Assembly: GCF_009730915.1 (NCBI RefSeq)
Contig: NC_052474.1
Location: forward strand, 20,061,501 to 20,125,500
DNA length: 64,000 nucleotides
From: Dioscorea cayenensis subsp. rotundata
Lineage: Eukaryota > Streptophyta > Magnoliopsida > Dioscoreales > Dioscoreaceae
Reading direction: 5' to 3'
The position numbers and the translations under genes are program-made. The notes beneath the pieces were generated by a model. It ran no database searches. It saw only the letters and a list, made by a program, of their open reading frames with translations, and was not told the origin of the DNA. Shown here piece by piece: positions 9,927 to 24,179 of this stretch (its first letter is position 1; every line of letters begins with the position of its first letter).

Positions 9927-12900
9927 ATGGGGGGTTCTGGTGTGGCTGAGTTGGTTAATGCGGCAACAAGTGAAAACCTGAAGGAAATGGACTGGACAAA
10001 GAGCATTGAAATTTGTGAACTTGTTGCTCGTGACCATGGGTATAATACTTATTGCATGCAACTAATTCTAATAGCAGATGGAGCGGCTACTTTTAGTTCC
10101 TTAGTTCTTTTCTTATTTTTGTCGTGCACATGCTATCACAAATGATTATGGTCTTGTTTTCAGTATACATTTTGTGACTCTCTTGAGAAAAATTCATATT
10201 TTGAACTCTACAGCCTTTTGGTTTTTGTGGTTCTTTCTTTGTTTGGTAATATGATTTTGGAATTTGTCGGGAACCTGTTATAAAAGGACGACAAAATAGA
10301 TGGCTTACGACAAAAAGGAATTTTTGTTAAAGTTATGCAGTTTTGTACTGTTGCTTTTATTATATGCGCCGCAGGTATATATGATACTTTTCTTTACTCT
10401 GTGTTATTTGACCATTAACTCCTTGTTTTTGGATGATTAGGCTAGCCAAAGATGTCATAAAGTCGATAAAGAAACGACTGGGGAAGAAAAGCCCGAATAC
10501 TCAGCTGTTCGCTGTTATGGTGAGTACCTTATTATTCTGTATATTTAGGTGTTGTTTTGGCATTTTAATTACTCAACTGTATGCTGCAGTAGGAACATTT
10601 ACACCCTAGCTTGTTGCTTCATTTTTTTAGTCTCCATAAGCAATGTAAATTACAAATATCTCCATTTTTACATGGAATTATATATATATGAACTGATTTT
10701 AACTTCAAGATGTAACACCTATAGAGTACATACTATCTCCTGGCAAGACAATGAAACCTTTTCCAAGTTGTCCATTTAGAGTTGGAATGGTGGATATATT
10801 GTTCAGAGCCTCCAAGATATTCACTTTGGCATTTTATCCCCATGCTCTTTTAAGAGTTTTTTACAATTATCTTGATCCTTTAAATGTTATCCAACAACTG
10901 TTTATAAGCTTTGTTGTGGAAAAATTGTCAATTAGACTAAAGTTAAAGAGAATGGTCTGTTCTGTTTTTTTGTATTTATGAAAAGGTGTACATTATACAC
11001 TATGACTTATTTTGAATTTTTTAATACTCTTCGAATGTGTCTAGTTAGATGTCAAATCTAAAGATGCCATCTAAATAACTGCTTGACTAAAATGTTTGTT
11101 TCATTTTGCAGTTATTAGAAATGCTAATGAACAACTGTGGGGAACATATTCATAAACAGGTGATAGATAACGGACTTCTTCCAATTTTAGTGAAGATAGT
11201 GAAGAAAAAGGTAAATCCTGCTTTTTATGGATTGTTGGCACAGATTATATTTGTCTGACGCAATGTCCTTTTTCATCACATATTTTATAGACAGATTTGA
11301 ATTGCTTCCCTTCATTGTTACAGACTGATTTGCCTGTTCGTGAAAGAATATTTCTCCTTCTGGATGCCACTCAAACTGCCCTTGGTGGTGCTTCTGGAAA
11401 GTTTCCTCAATACTACACTGCATATTATGATCTGGTGGTATGTATTTACATCTATTACTTTCTACCATCCGTTGTCAACATAAAAATTTGTCCTTTACAG
11501 CCTATCATTAGTTTACTAGTTTCTATGGATTCCATTGTTTCTTCAAAAATAATGGATAAGGGAGTGATAATCATGAGTTTCTAAACTTACTCTAGAGTTA
11601 GCTTATAAGTGGGGCGTGAGAAATAAGCATTTTGATAGAATTTCAGGTAGGGAAAAAAAATGTTAACATCTATTGCTTACTAGAAAGGTGTAAAAGTGAA
11701 TGGGGACCAAAGGATTTTGTTTTGGATTCAGACTATCATTTATCTCTACCTATAAGTTGGTTGTCTGCTATTTCCAGCATGCATTTGCCTTGTTTATTGT
11801 AGTGCTTTTCTATGATGGACATACTTATCAATGGAGTTAAATAGCATGAAGAAAACACCTATTTCTTTAGGTTTAATTGGATGATTCTAAATATTCATCT
11901 CATTTTTTAATTTCTTTGCCCATAGCATGCATGTTAATTAAATTTCTGAATACTTCTTCTCAGTCTGCACGGGTACAATTTCCACAACGACCTAATATTG
12001 CTCCCCAAGAACAACCGACTTCAAATGTTCATGAAAAGGAAATTCCTACTCAAGACTCTCTCTACCAGAAATCTGAAGCTGACAAGAAAAATGCTAATGG
12101 TCAGATCATCCCAGACTCAAGGTAGTGTGAACTGTGAGGTTTCCTCTGCCTTTTTTAATTTTACCATAAGCACCTCATCCTATTTTTGGTTTCTTTCATT
12201 ACTTGTGCTGAATATAAATCTTGAAAAAAAAACTTTTATATTCACCTTCTTGATAGGAATTTTAGTTGTATTTGAGAGGCCCAATTAGGTGTCCTTTATT
12301 TATTTATTTATCATTTGCAGTGGAAAGAAAGGAAATGTTTAAATATCAAACAATGTCTCTTTTAGCAATAGACTTATCATGACTCATTTCCTTACTGGAG
12401 TGCATTTCCTATGACAGTAGCATCCTATCAACTGTTCATGGGGTTTTGATTGTATTCCTAATGATTGTGGAGATGTAATCAAGTGAGGCAGTTCTTGAGT
12501 TTGTATAGCTGAAGGTCAAGCCTAGTATCTTGTGGAATATAATCGTCCCTCGCATATGACATATCTAGCTTTGTTAACAATAAATGTAAGCTTGATGTAT
12601 TTTCTTGAGGACATCTCTATGTTATATTTATGCTTTAGTCATATAACCTTTAGGTATATCAAAGTGTGTGAACTGTCAATACTTGGTGTGCTCAGGTAGG
12701 ACATTCACAATGCCTTTTGTTTATGCCAAGTCTTAGAATAAATGTGCATTACATAGAACGTATCTCTAATTGGTGAGGCTAACTTCTTGAGATGTCCACA
12801 TCAATTCTGGTGTGGTACCTGCTTGTGATTTTGTATAGCTAGAAACTTTTGTACAAGTAATTATGCAGTAGAAACTTCCTTTATTGTGCTTACATAGTTT

Positions 12901-15059
12901 ATATATCATTTCAGTATCATACACAAGGCCATCAGTGTATTGGATGTCCTGATGGAAGTGTTGGATGCAATGAATCCACAACATCCAGAGGTCAGGACTC
13001 GAGTTTTACTTTGAAATTTTTGATTAAATGAGGCATATGTATGCAAAGTTATTAGCTCAAGTTGTTTGAAAATGGCTTTTTTTCTTTTTATATGTTATAG
13101 AAAGGTTAAATATTGTACTGCACTTTATGTTCATCAAAGAAAATAAAGAAAAACATATCCTATAAACTAGGACATTAACCATAGGAAGATATAAACAGCA
13201 AAGTTCAATATTACGTTAATCATATATAGTATTTGTTACTGTATCTTTACATAGGAACCTATATTCATCAGGTACACGTGTTTTATGAGAAAGAGGTAGC
13301 TTTCTACTAGAAAAAAAACATTACTACTGCCTATGAAGTAAGAAAATGATATTCCGATTAAAAGTGATACATTTCCCATGTAATATTATACTGGTACTTC
13401 TTTTCCAAAGTGCTTGTTTTATTTTGTGAAAGAGTAGAATGTTGCAATGGATTAAGCAACTTAGACTGCCTGAAGATGACCTTAGTGGTTTGCTTTCTAA
13501 TCAAATTAGACTGCTACTAGGCTGAATTCAAGCATGAAACTTCTAAAATCTGGCTTTTCCCTTTAATTTGGCTCGACCTAAGCGGACTTAACTGAAACAA
13601 TTGAAGGTTGGTTTGACCAACAATATTAGATTGAATCACTCATTGCTGTTTTGAATGCTAAGTTTGAAGCTGATAATTCGTCTTAGTCAGACTGAGTTAG
13701 ACCAGACCCATGTGGCACTGTAGGCTAAAGGCCAGGCACATTAAGTGGCTACATTCTATGTTCTTTTCTGTCCACCCTATTGAAGTATTTCATTTGTAAA
13801 TCTTGTGTTCAGACACAAGCAAGTTTTTGAGAATGAGAATTCATAGCTTTTCTCCGACATATTTCAGCAACCTACACCTAACATTAATGCAACCATCTAT
13901 TCTTTTTCAAAAATTTAGATGTGCTTGTGCAGGGAGCAACAGATGAGTTTGTGTTGGATCTTGTGGAGCAGTGCTCATTCCAAAAGCAACGAGTAATGCA
14001 TCTTATTATGACCTCCCGGTAAGATGTACTAATTTATTTGCTCTTAGAAAACTTTTCCTCTTTTAGCTAATTGTGCCATCCCTTTTTTTTTAATGTTCCC
14101 TTCAATAATTTGATAGAGTTTACCGTTACTGAGTAAAATAATCTCTTTCTTTTCCCTCTGTACTGAGTGAAATAGTCTTTTTTCTGAATAACTTGTTGGA
14201 TTCATGATCTTAATTGTGGTTCCATCCTCAATTTTTGTGAAATTCTGCAAATTCAAGAGAAAAATAACACCTTTAATGTTTAATAAGGTTTTATTTTCTT
14301 TTTGTATCATGTTGTGTGTGGCTCCATTGCAGAGCTGACTGAGCATGGAAGAAAATAATCTCTCTGATATTTTAATGATCAGTTTATTTGCTCCTGAAAT
14401 TCAATGACACTGAATTTGGATTTTCAGGGACGAGAAAATAGTTACTCAAGCAATTGATCTGAACGATCGGCTACACAAGGCTCTTGCCAAACATGACGCA
14501 CTTCTCTCTGTTCGAGCTACTTCCACTGTGCCCGTAACAACAGCTCGTGAAGATTCTGAAGAGGAGGATGAAGAACGGCTTTTTCGAAGGTTGTCTCTTT
14601 TCTCTTTTTATAGTTTCTCTGCCTGTTGAACTTCTAAGCTAAGTTGTGCAACAAACTATACGCATGGATAAAAATTATTGACATCTTATTCAATAACTAT
14701 TAGCTCTGATTCAACTACAATATTCTGTTGATAGGATAAGGAAAGGAAAAGCTTGTGCAGAAGATTACTCAGGGAACTCATCACGGTCTTTCATGTCAAT
14801 TCCCGAGGAGAAGATGAAGCGGCCATTGTGTATACAACCTGTGGATTCTGATAGCAAGCCACCGGTGCCAACCTCCATCATCCCACCTCCGCCTGCCAAG
14901 CATATGGAGAGGGAAAGATTCTTCAAGGAGAAGCAAACCGACGGCTCAACTTTGTCCGGCCACATGAGGGGCTTATCCCTGCACAGCCGCAACGGTAGCA
15001 GCTCCCGTGGCGGCAGCAGTGATTTCAGTGAGCGAGATGCCTTTGGTTTTCGGGACTAA
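9927..15059 (+). CDS. TOL: TOM1-like protein (TOL), VHS and GAT domains
   Basis: Nine exons join in frame with GT/AG borders: 9927-10039, 10441-10519, 11112-11210, 11324-11437, 11964-12121, 12915-12990, 13933-14018, 14428-14589, 14735-15059. The product has 403 residues, the usual length for the family. Residues 1-135 form a VHS domain ([50 protein letters not shown]). Residues about 187-270 form a GAT domain with helices such as [12 protein letters not shown] and [10 protein letters not shown]. The C-terminus is Ser/Pro-rich and ends GFRD. TOL proteins bind ubiquitinated cargo at the plasma membrane and endosomes, taking the place of ESCRT-0 in sorting to multivesicular bodies and the vacuole (PIN2 is a known cargo in Arabidopsis). 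I chose the ATG at 9927 because the VHS domain starts right after it. A 5'-UTR intron ending at ttgcag (about 9858) is likely. Confidence 0.95.
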
Positions 15060-15873
15060 TTTCATCGACCATTCATTTGGTGTCCAGTGTGCGACAGGGC
15101 TGTGTGCTTCCTTCCTTGTGCTGCTACTGATGCATTTATGGTGTCTAACTCCGCACAGGCGTTATCAAAACCTATGAACTGATTCAGTAGAAAGAAAGGT
15201 GTGTGAATGTGTGATTGTTGGTGAGGCTGCCTTTTTCAGTGCAGGCTGACACAATGGTCACTGGTTGAGAGTTATAGCTTTATATGATGAGACTTAAGCT
15301 GTGTTTATAGAATCAGTACTGTAGATTTTCTTGTTTGCAGGTCTTGTATTCTTCATTGTTAGTTTTCTTGATTGGGTGGTTATCTTGTTAAAATAGCAAT
15401 TGGTCTTTTCTTTCTCATGTACATGGATTGATCTTTTTTAAACTTTTATTATAATTAGTTGAACAGTGCCCTGTTGATTTGCAGAGGAAATAAAAATGTT
15501 TGATTTTTACTGTCTTTCCTTGTGCAACTATACCCCTGTAAAACCTCATAATTGCATCTATTTGTATATCGTTCAAAAAAGTAATAGACAGAAAAGAATT
15601 GTATATCTTATTATCTGTAGGATCTCCATGAATTGATAAAGATGTACAATTCACAGTAAGAAGCACAATAGCAAGCTCAAGCTTTCAAAGCTTCAATTGT
15701 ATTGGAGTTGAACCCTCCACCCTCTTTTGAATAGCATTGGCCTGGAATTAACATGTCTCTAAGCATGTGAGTCAGAAAAAAAACACATGATATACATGAT
15801 GATTGTGAGAATTGTTTCTGATCTAATTTTGCATTAGCTGATAATTCCTTTTAAGCTCCATGGAACACCCTTT
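15060..15873. other. Convergent intergenic space with 3' UTRs
   Basis: TOL (plus) and phospholipase D delta (minus) converge here, so the 814 bp holds both 3' UTRs and polyadenylation signals. No separate gene is seen. Confidence 0.6.
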
Positions 15874-18800
15874 TCATGTTGTGAGAGTATCAGGCAGAGT
15901 GGAGTGTGCACCAAGAACTTTTCCACCCACATCTGGAAAGCATTCATGCCCAGGTAAAGAGCTAATACTACCATCACTCCGAACTTGGATCGGGTACTTC
16001 ATCAGGTGCCCGTGCATTTCTTTGTACTCCGACGACACAAAAGATTGCCAATTAGTTTCTGCTAATTGGTTTACTCGTTTGACACATTCCAGACTTCCCG
16101 GTTCGCAGAAACAGTCCTCTAATTTGCCCAAGTGCTCAGCCCAGAGTGACATTCTATATCCATAGACCTGCCATCAGAAATTCCTGCTCACTCCTTGGTT
16201 CTTTAAACCATAAATAATTCGATGAGCAAACTAATGGAAAATACTTACAAAAAAATGTTGGTAAGAAAATTTTCGATAGATGCATTGGATAATATAACAA
16301 TATGCTTGGGAATGAAGAATTAAGAATTCTAATTTGTTTCAATTCCTGTGATTGGATTCATTACTAGTCTAGAGATATGCAGGCCTGCTGCAATTCATTC
16401 TTCCCTTATTCATGTTTTTTGAAAGTTGAAGGACAGAGAAAGGATTTTCAAACCTGTCCATGTGGATGGCTGTTTTTTCCTGCCCACATGTGCTTTGGTT
16501 GATATGCTCCCATTGCTATCTCGGTATCTCTTGAACCATCCATTGATCTTTGATTGATATTGGCAGATCCAATGATCACATATTCATCGTCAACTATCAT
16601 CCCTTTAGCATGCACATATATCATGAATCTGCGATACTTCTGTGCCATGCGCTGCAGGATATTTACATTAATTACATAAAATTCCCTTCATTTTTGTTTA
16701 ATGATTCATGATCTAAGAACATGGATTACCAACAACAAATCTGAAGAACTAGTAGTTTTAGAAGTCCACTTTATGCTTAAATCTTAAGTACAAGATAAAG
16801 ATCAGTGTTCTGCATACGGCAATTAGAACGAAAAAATTTATAAACTGGATAATAACAACATGAGGATTTTATTTTAAGGAAGCAACTTCAAGTTGGAAAA
16901 ATTGTTGCTGACAGCCTTTAAGCTGCCCAAGAATTGTTCATTGTTTAATTTCAAATGGCCTTGAAGAAAAGGAGTAGATGATAAAAGAACTTACCAGCCC
17001 ACTGCTATCTGCATTGTGACCTGCAGATGACTTTTTAATTGGCGACGGCAAAGGCTCACGCTTTCCAAGACAATAAAAATTCAAATAATCTTGAGGGTGG
17101 TATTTTTCAGATTGGCCAGATTTTTCAAGTGCCTGAGCAATAATTCTGTACATCATAGCCATTGTTTGAGCCTGTGACAATCAAGAATGAGATGAAGTAC
17201 TTAGGTATGCTGCCGAGCATGATGTGAAATTAAATCTTTAGACACCTTGATTGCTATTGTTATTTAAATTAGACTGCACCAAAACTGTTTAGTGAGAAAC
17301 AATAAAATTAGGATTAAATGGGAAATGAGATGAAGAGAAAAGAGAAAGAGTGGCAGACCTGCCAAAATAGAATTTCCTGCACGGCTGCACCAGTTGGAAT
17401 GCCTTCAGGCCATAACGGCACGACAATATACACTGAAAAGTGTTCTTTTGCTTTAATCTTGCTCACAATCTTCAAGGCCAACTCCATGGGTATCAAATTA
17501 TCTGCACCTGCTTTCAGAAAACACAGAAAGCTTTAAACTAGGACTTCTTTATGTTCCAAACTCTCCATTGTCCACTTCTAGAAACAGATATGGGGAAAAT
17601 ATGTTTTTGTCAATTTGATTCTCCTATGGAAGCTTCATATATGTAATTAGAGAATTTTAGAAATACTGGAATCTGATACTTTGATTGAGTTTTCAATGTT
17701 GAACATGCGTCACCTTCATATATGCGAAAATCTGTTCCTTAAGTATACCTCTGAAAGTTAACCAGGTAAAAATATTTGAAAAATTTTCAAGCCACAGCAA
17801 TACGCTTGACAAAAAATAAAATGGATGCCAATGAAATTTAAAGGTAACAATGTTTTTAGCCTTTTGGCTACAGTTAGATAATAAAGATAACAACGTTTCA
17901 ATCATGAACCATTAAAAAAGCATGCAAATTGCCCATGTAATACTGCATAAAAATTGGCAAACTAATAATAAAAAGATATATCAAGGAACAGGTCTAATGT
18001 TTTCGAAAAGTCAATGAAGTATGCACCTGCATTTTTGTATGATGGCCAATAATATGATGATCCAAGAAAATACTGGTTCTCGATGTATATAAAATGTTGT
18101 GCAGATCTTATGGCCTTCACATAAGCACTGTGTATGCTCTTGTCTATTTTCAAATTCTTTGCACAGACAAGATTCTGCAAAATAAAATGATATATTGACA
18201 ATATTAAGACAATATTAAGGGTTCAAAACCTAAAATTAAACAATGTTGCCACCAGTACCAAAAATGAATTATATAACTGATTAAGTAAAATGAAGTAAAT
18301 AACAAACTTTCAATTATTTATAGAAATCTTTCCATAAAAAATTTGTGGTTCTCCATCCTACTAACCTTGGACTCAGCTTCCTGAACTACTTTTGGGAAAC
18401 CTCTTACAGATCCCGAGTCGATTGAGCGAAAAATCTGTCAAAAAAAGAGATTGCTTTTCAAGATTGAAATATGCATTGTCACAAACAATGAGTAGAAGTC
18501 CATGGTTTGCCCAACCTGTACATGCCAATTTTCAGGATCATCTTCACTGTTAACATATGCATCACAATCATCTTTATATGGTGTCTTAATCCAGGAAATA
18601 CGATCAAGTTTTATCAAACAATCATCATTCCAGTGTCTGACTTTCCTGAACTTGAAATCTCTCCATTTAATAGCTTTCCTCCATCGTTGTTCAAAATTTG
18701 TCAGTATGTCATATGCAGCAGGGCCATCAATTCTGCAATGTAAATCATGCCAGGGTTGCCTTGGGCCTCGGCTGTTGATCTGTAAATATAAACCAAATAG

Positions 18801-21169
18801 CTTGAATAGTTAAAATCAGTACCATATTTACTTTAGTAAAATTTTGTTAATTGAGAAAACTATCAAGTCTACGTTAACAAAGAATATTAAATCTTGACAT
18901 AACTAAATGCTATTCATCATTATTATCCTCATCGTTCAAGACATTCACCAACAAAATGAATATCGGAAAAGTGTAAGCTCAGGATATCATGCAGGAGAAA
19001 AAGAAAGATAAATTATACTATTACCTTCAGCTATACAAGAAGGAAAATACATAGTTCAGTTTAGCATGTTTATTCAGAAATGGATCATGGAGTCATTGTC
19101 ATATGAAAAAAGTAAAATAAAGAGGATGATTAAATTTAAAATGTACTCACTGGAAATGTAGGATTGTGAAAATCATTGGCAAAAACACTATCAAGATCAC
19201 CAAAGAGCCTGTGTTCAGGTGTGTCATATCTTCCATCGCATAGATCCAGTCCACCAATAAAAGCAGTAATTTTCCGATTGTTTCCTGGAGCTTGGGTGTC
19301 GACAAGTACACACTTTTGGTGGTGGGTAAATAAAGTTCCTACAACCTGAGCATATTTCAATGGTAAGAACACATAGATATTTGAGAACTACAGAGCAATT
19401 TATATCTTCTTCAGATTATCTCTCACTTTGAGCATATTCAGATACTGATATTGATTGTTTTCTTATTTAACCCCCATTTAATTCAACTGTTTCTATTAAT
19501 TACTGTGATTTTCATGAGCACAGGACTGCCAATTAAAAACATGTTAGTCCTTTGCAGTTTCATTTGACACAATTGAGCCTAAAGGAAACTTTGACCTGAT
19601 AACTCCTGGATAATACTCTAATTTTCCTTAAAACCTAAAATCGGTATAGGTTTTTTTAAAAAGTTGAGCAAAAGCTTTGAATTATTTTATGAACCGTTAG
19701 AATTGAACATGTTTTTGACTGAAGCTTCTTTCCAGCATTAATAATATCATGTAAATATAAAGTAATAAAGGCGATGAGAAAATATATTTGTCACCTGTTG
19801 CTTAAAGATGCTTAGTTTATTGCTTGCATAGCGAGGAGCTAGCACACATTGGACACTGGAACGCCTGAAAAATTTTCGGGCTTCTTCATCATGAGTATGC
19901 ATCACCCCATCCTGCATTCAGCCTACATACATTCAATTGTAGAACTTCTCATTTGAATAAGTTTGAAATAATTAGGTAGAAAGCATGCATATCTACAAGC
20001 AGACAACCAAAAATAAAATCCATCATATCAAACACAAGCTCATGCAGAAGCACGCACACACATGCATTTTACATTAATCCATATACATCAAGAAAGAAGC
20101 TGATTAATAAAGAGCCAATGTTATAGTTGAGTTGTTTGTTTGTTATTCTTAAATTTATCAAAGTGAACTCAAAAAAATAGACGAATAAGAAGGAAGAAAA
20201 TTTAATGAGCAATACCGTTTTCAAAAAGAATTTGTCATGTGAGGTCTTATCATCCCAAATCAACATGAGCACACGAACTCCTTCCTGAGATTTGTACTTC
20301 AACAAGTCTCCAAGAGATAACTCCCCTCCAGCAGGCAATGGTTTTGTGGGTTCCCTTACAAGCTTCACTGGGTGATAAATGGACCAACCAACTATATAGA
20401 TCAAGTGATGAGCTTCCAAGATTGCATGACAAATATCTTCCCAACATTTCTGCTGCTCAAAAATCTTTCCCTCGTCAAGTGGAATTTTAGGGAGCAAATT
20501 ATCTGGAACATGAGCATCTTGATATAGGGTGACGCTCCCTCCTTTATGAAGTGGGAAGTAGGCATTAGGCACGCCAACATAATCAGGAGCACCACCAAAT
20601 CCATCTTTATATAAAAGGTTGTTCTCTATAGGCTTAAACTGCACAGATATATGCAGTTCAGGATTTGTTTTTATAGGATTTCCATCATTACCAACTATAG
20701 GAAACCAACCATTAATTGTGGCTCCGGGCAAGATTTGCTCCACAGGTATTACTAATGTCCCAATAAGCTGTGCTCCAAAAACATCATTGTCCTTGACTTG
20801 AAACTCAATCTGCGAAAAAGGGTGGGCAACAGGCACACAGAAGTGTTCTTTCCAGATTGGGTCCTCACAGTTTGGAATTACTCGTGTTTGGGCTATGGTA
20901 GCACCAGCCAGACAAACAGAAACATAAGGATCACTAGTTATAATTTTGCGCCGATTTCTATGCTTATCACTTCTGCTTTTACCAAAAGGTGATCCACAAG
21001 ATCCATACATAGTGAAACATCTTCTCATCCTTTCTGACATTAAATCCATATTTGGAAGAGATCTAGCTTCCAAGATCCATAAATCCAGGTCACCATGCAA
21101 GATCTCAATGTTTTTAAGGTTGTCGGACCTTCTCCCCTCGCACTCTGACTGACTTGAGGAGCCAACCAT
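15874..21169 (-). CDS. PLDdelta: Phospholipase D delta (C2-PLD)
   Basis: Ten exons on the minus strand splice in frame: 21169-20216, 19911-19795, 19345-19151, 18779-18516, 18434-18366, 18174-18027, 17507-17359, 17171-16995, 16651-16454, 16167-15874. The product is 854 residues, close to the usual PLD delta length. Residues about 15-185 are a calcium-binding C2 domain ([27 protein letters not shown]). Two HKD active-site motifs are intact: HHQKCVLVD (about 365-373) and [10 protein letters not shown] (about 705-714). [10 protein letters not shown] lies between them. The enzyme hydrolyses phosphatidylcholine and phosphatidylethanolamine to phosphatidic acid at the plasma membrane, in stress and ABA signalling. 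The N-terminal wording ([34 protein letters not shown]) fits delta better than alpha, beta or gamma. An acceptor just above the ATG (cttttgcag) shows a 5'-UTR intron. Confidence 0.95.
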
Positions 21170-23800
21170 GGTGAGCAGTCCAAGACTGTACCACTACTTT
21201 CTGCAAAAGAGAACATTATCAGAAAAACAACACAAATTGATGGGAATCTTATGTAGATATAAAGCTAAAATCCTATGTTTTGCACCCAGACAGATATCTG
21301 CTACCTTTAGGTCATCAAGCCCACTATTCAGTATTTAAATTTCTAAAAAAAATTCAGCAATGCCATCGTCAAGTAGAAGTATAAAAGAAGTTGAAGATGC
21401 TATCGCTTAGTTTTGATTGGCTCAGAGACTGAAATGGAATATGCATAAATGTGTATCTGTAGAAAAGATTAGTCAAAAGCAGATATTCACCAGCAAAGTT
21501 AATATAAGGTGTGGAACCTTGCAAGAACTAGCCAGTTGATGAAAATGGCTGACTTATATGACAAAAGTAAAAATCTGAGTTCTAAATCTGTTGCCATAAA
21601 GTCCTGTGGAAGTATACAAAATGTGCTTCGCAGTTTTATATGAACCAGTAGCAATGGAGAATACTATGTATTAAGCTCTATGAACTTTAGGGCGAAATAT
21701 ACATTAAATCAAATAAAATTAACCATATTCTTGGGAAGATAAAACACATAATAACAGAAAACTCAGCAACTCTGTTTGTTCAAGCATTTTAAAAAATGCT
21801 GATAATGCCATGCATTTTTAGTGGCAGGATCAAACCAATGCCTCCAAGCAGTTGTTGAAAATAGGATTTGATCAAATGCAATTAATAACTGAATAATTAA
21901 AATGCTCCAAGTTCTCAAAAAAAACTCACAAAGAACAAGCACAAGATTCATTCACCCACAAAGCAAGTTTATCTGGAATAAGAAAATTTATCTATGCCAG
22001 CAACCTCCATCTTCTCACAGCCAGAAAATTCAAGGCCTGCAAGTTGAAATTTCATAGTCAATCTCAATAGCACAGAACAAAAAATACAATTTGGAGTCTA
22101 AGATACTTTTGCATATAAACTTTAATAAGGAAAGGAAGAAAAGGAAGGAAATAGAATGAATCTGCATATCCAAATCGAATTCCCACAATGAAACTGTTAG
22201 ATATAGATATGTATGTATATGTTGTGTACATGAGTATATACCTATGTTATATACTTGTATTGTATTGTTTGCCCCTATAAGTAAGACCTAAAGGGTCATG
22301 CATGCCTTGGGCTGGCATACACTTCTTTCTATCTTTTTCTATCAGAAACATCATCCTAGTTTTATGCCAAAAGCTGAAGTTCATTGAAGATCAGGAAAGC
22401 AATAAAAAGAAACATTATGATGTTAGTATTTTAAGCAGTAGGAATTTGTGCATTGATCTTCACCACCTAATGAGTAGAGACCATCTGATAGGGAAGAAAC
22501 TAACTTATGTATGTTCTTATCTGTATGTACGCAGAAAAGACCATAAATTATTCCCCAACTTAGAAAGTATTTTTGGCAAAATGGAAAGGAGATAATAAAT
22601 GCAAGATCAGCTAGTGCACATACTGAAATTAATGCATCATCCATGAAAGTTTGGTTTTTTGATCACATACATTTCTGTGCAATAATTATATAGATATGAT
22701 GAAATAGAGTTATAACTTATACGTGCACACAACAGTATGTTCTGACATATCAATCAAACATGTCAGTATCTAGCAGACTCAGTCCAACAAAAAGAGAGTT
22801 TTAATCATCATATTGTGAGAACAACATATATGTATGACCAAGCTATTATTGCTCTTTATGTAGCCAATATGGAGCTAAGATTCAAATAAAAATTCTTGAT
22901 ATAAACCGAATTCAATACTATTATTCAAGATGTGAAAGGGTAAACATTTCAAAGATATGCATGATAAGAAAGACCAAATCACAACTCAGCAGTAACAATC
23001 AAATAGTTTCCATGATGAATCACCAAGATTTTCATAAGAAAAATGACATTTAAAGGGAAAACAAGAATATCTCAAGGTCAATAATACCAGGTGATAGGAG
23101 TGACCATTTCTCTATTCCCTTATACCAATCCGGAAAGTTTTCGAAATTGATCAAAGGCGCAAATGAGAATAAATCAGGGTGTAAAAATTCACGTTATAAA
23201 AACAATAAATCAATCATCTGTCATTCAAGAAACCATCAATTTCCATTCTCAAAAACAAATGCAATCCCAGAAACCATCTTAAACAGAAATTTGGAAAATG
23301 CGATGCCCTAAACTTCGAACTCAAAAGAAAAAAAGAAGAAGAAAAAAACAGAACCTCATTGAGATACAAAACATCAGCCAAATGTAAGAATTCCTTGCCA
23401 CAATGCAGCACAAAAGAACAATATCTAACCAAGAAAAGAAAGCCACATCGAGAGAAAACAAAAACAAATCATCAAAACCCCCAAATTTATTTACAGGGAA
23501 CAAAATCCACACAACAATTTACCATCTGGCATCAAATTCACAGAGAAAACACCATTCACCACCGCAAAAACTCATCAAACAAGAAAAAAATCAAATAAAA
23601 AAATCACATTTCCAAGTTCAAACCAAACAACAAAATCAAATGCAAAGAAGTTCAGGTACCTCATCAATGGAGGAGCTGGCCAGGAGGGGATGGAGAGGGA
23701 GGCAAGATGGAAAGAGGGAGAGAGAGCCCAAAAATTAGGGTTTGAGAGGTGGATTTCAAGAGGGTTTGAGGATCATTTTTTTGGTTGGTTTAAATCCTCA
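21170..23800 (-). promoter_or_regulatory. Putative PLD delta 5' UTR with long leader intron
   Basis: On the minus strand, an acceptor cttttgcag ends about 27 bp above the PLD ATG. A good donor (gatgag|gtacct) occurs at 23660/23659, just after a pyrimidine-rich leader with cctctcaaaccctaatttttggg and ctctctctccctc runs (about 23660-23750). This suggests a first untranslated exon near 23.7 kb and a leader intron of about 2.4 kb, possibly with further leader exons near 22.0 kb. The intron holds a solo LTR. Inferred from splice-site appearance only. Confidence 0.5.
22195..22344 (+). mobile_element. Solo LTR (150 bp) with 5-bp TSD in PLD leader intron
   Basis: The segment begins TGTTAG and ends TATCA, as LTRs do, and is flanked by the identical 5 bp gaaac (22190-22194 and 22345-22349). 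Inside there is a TATA-like cccctataagtaag followed by a pyrimidine-rich end (ttctttctatctttttctatca), matching the order of LTR promoter and U5. No internal retrotransposon sequence is attached, so this is a solo LTR left by recombination or a very small element. The plus orientation is inferred from the order of signals. Confidence 0.7.
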
Positions 23801-23919
23801 TTTGACCGTTGCGCTGTTTCTCCATTTTGAAGTTTGGTGATCACGATCTCGCGGTTACTCCGCCGGGTCAATTGGCGGGAAATCTCGTCCATTTAGCGGG
23901 TCGGATCTTCACAAACCCG

Positions 23920-24150
23920 TACCCAAAATCCGATATGATGGGCAAAATCGGATTCGGATCATATTAACAACGGATTGTTGTAATATCCAAAAAAATCCGA
24001 TTTGGCTGGCAAAATCGCATTCGGATCATATTAATAACGGGTTATAATATCCAAAATCCGATATAGTTGGCAAAATCGGATTCGGATCATGATAATAACG
24101 GGTTATAATAACCCAAATGAAATCCGATATGGTTTGGAAAAACGGATCTA
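23920..24150. repeat. Tandem repeat of a CGGATTCGGATCAT-containing unit
   Basis: About three and a half imperfect copies of a 60-65 bp unit: aatccgatatgg, ggcaaaatcggattcggatcat, attaataacgggttataatatcc. Copies begin near 23928, 23995, 24056 and 24118. The unit lies just above the inferred PLD delta transcription start. A related dispersed motif occurs near 61065-61150. Confidence 0.8.
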
Positions 24151-24179
24151 ATCGGAAGGTCAACGTAGACATGATCGTT

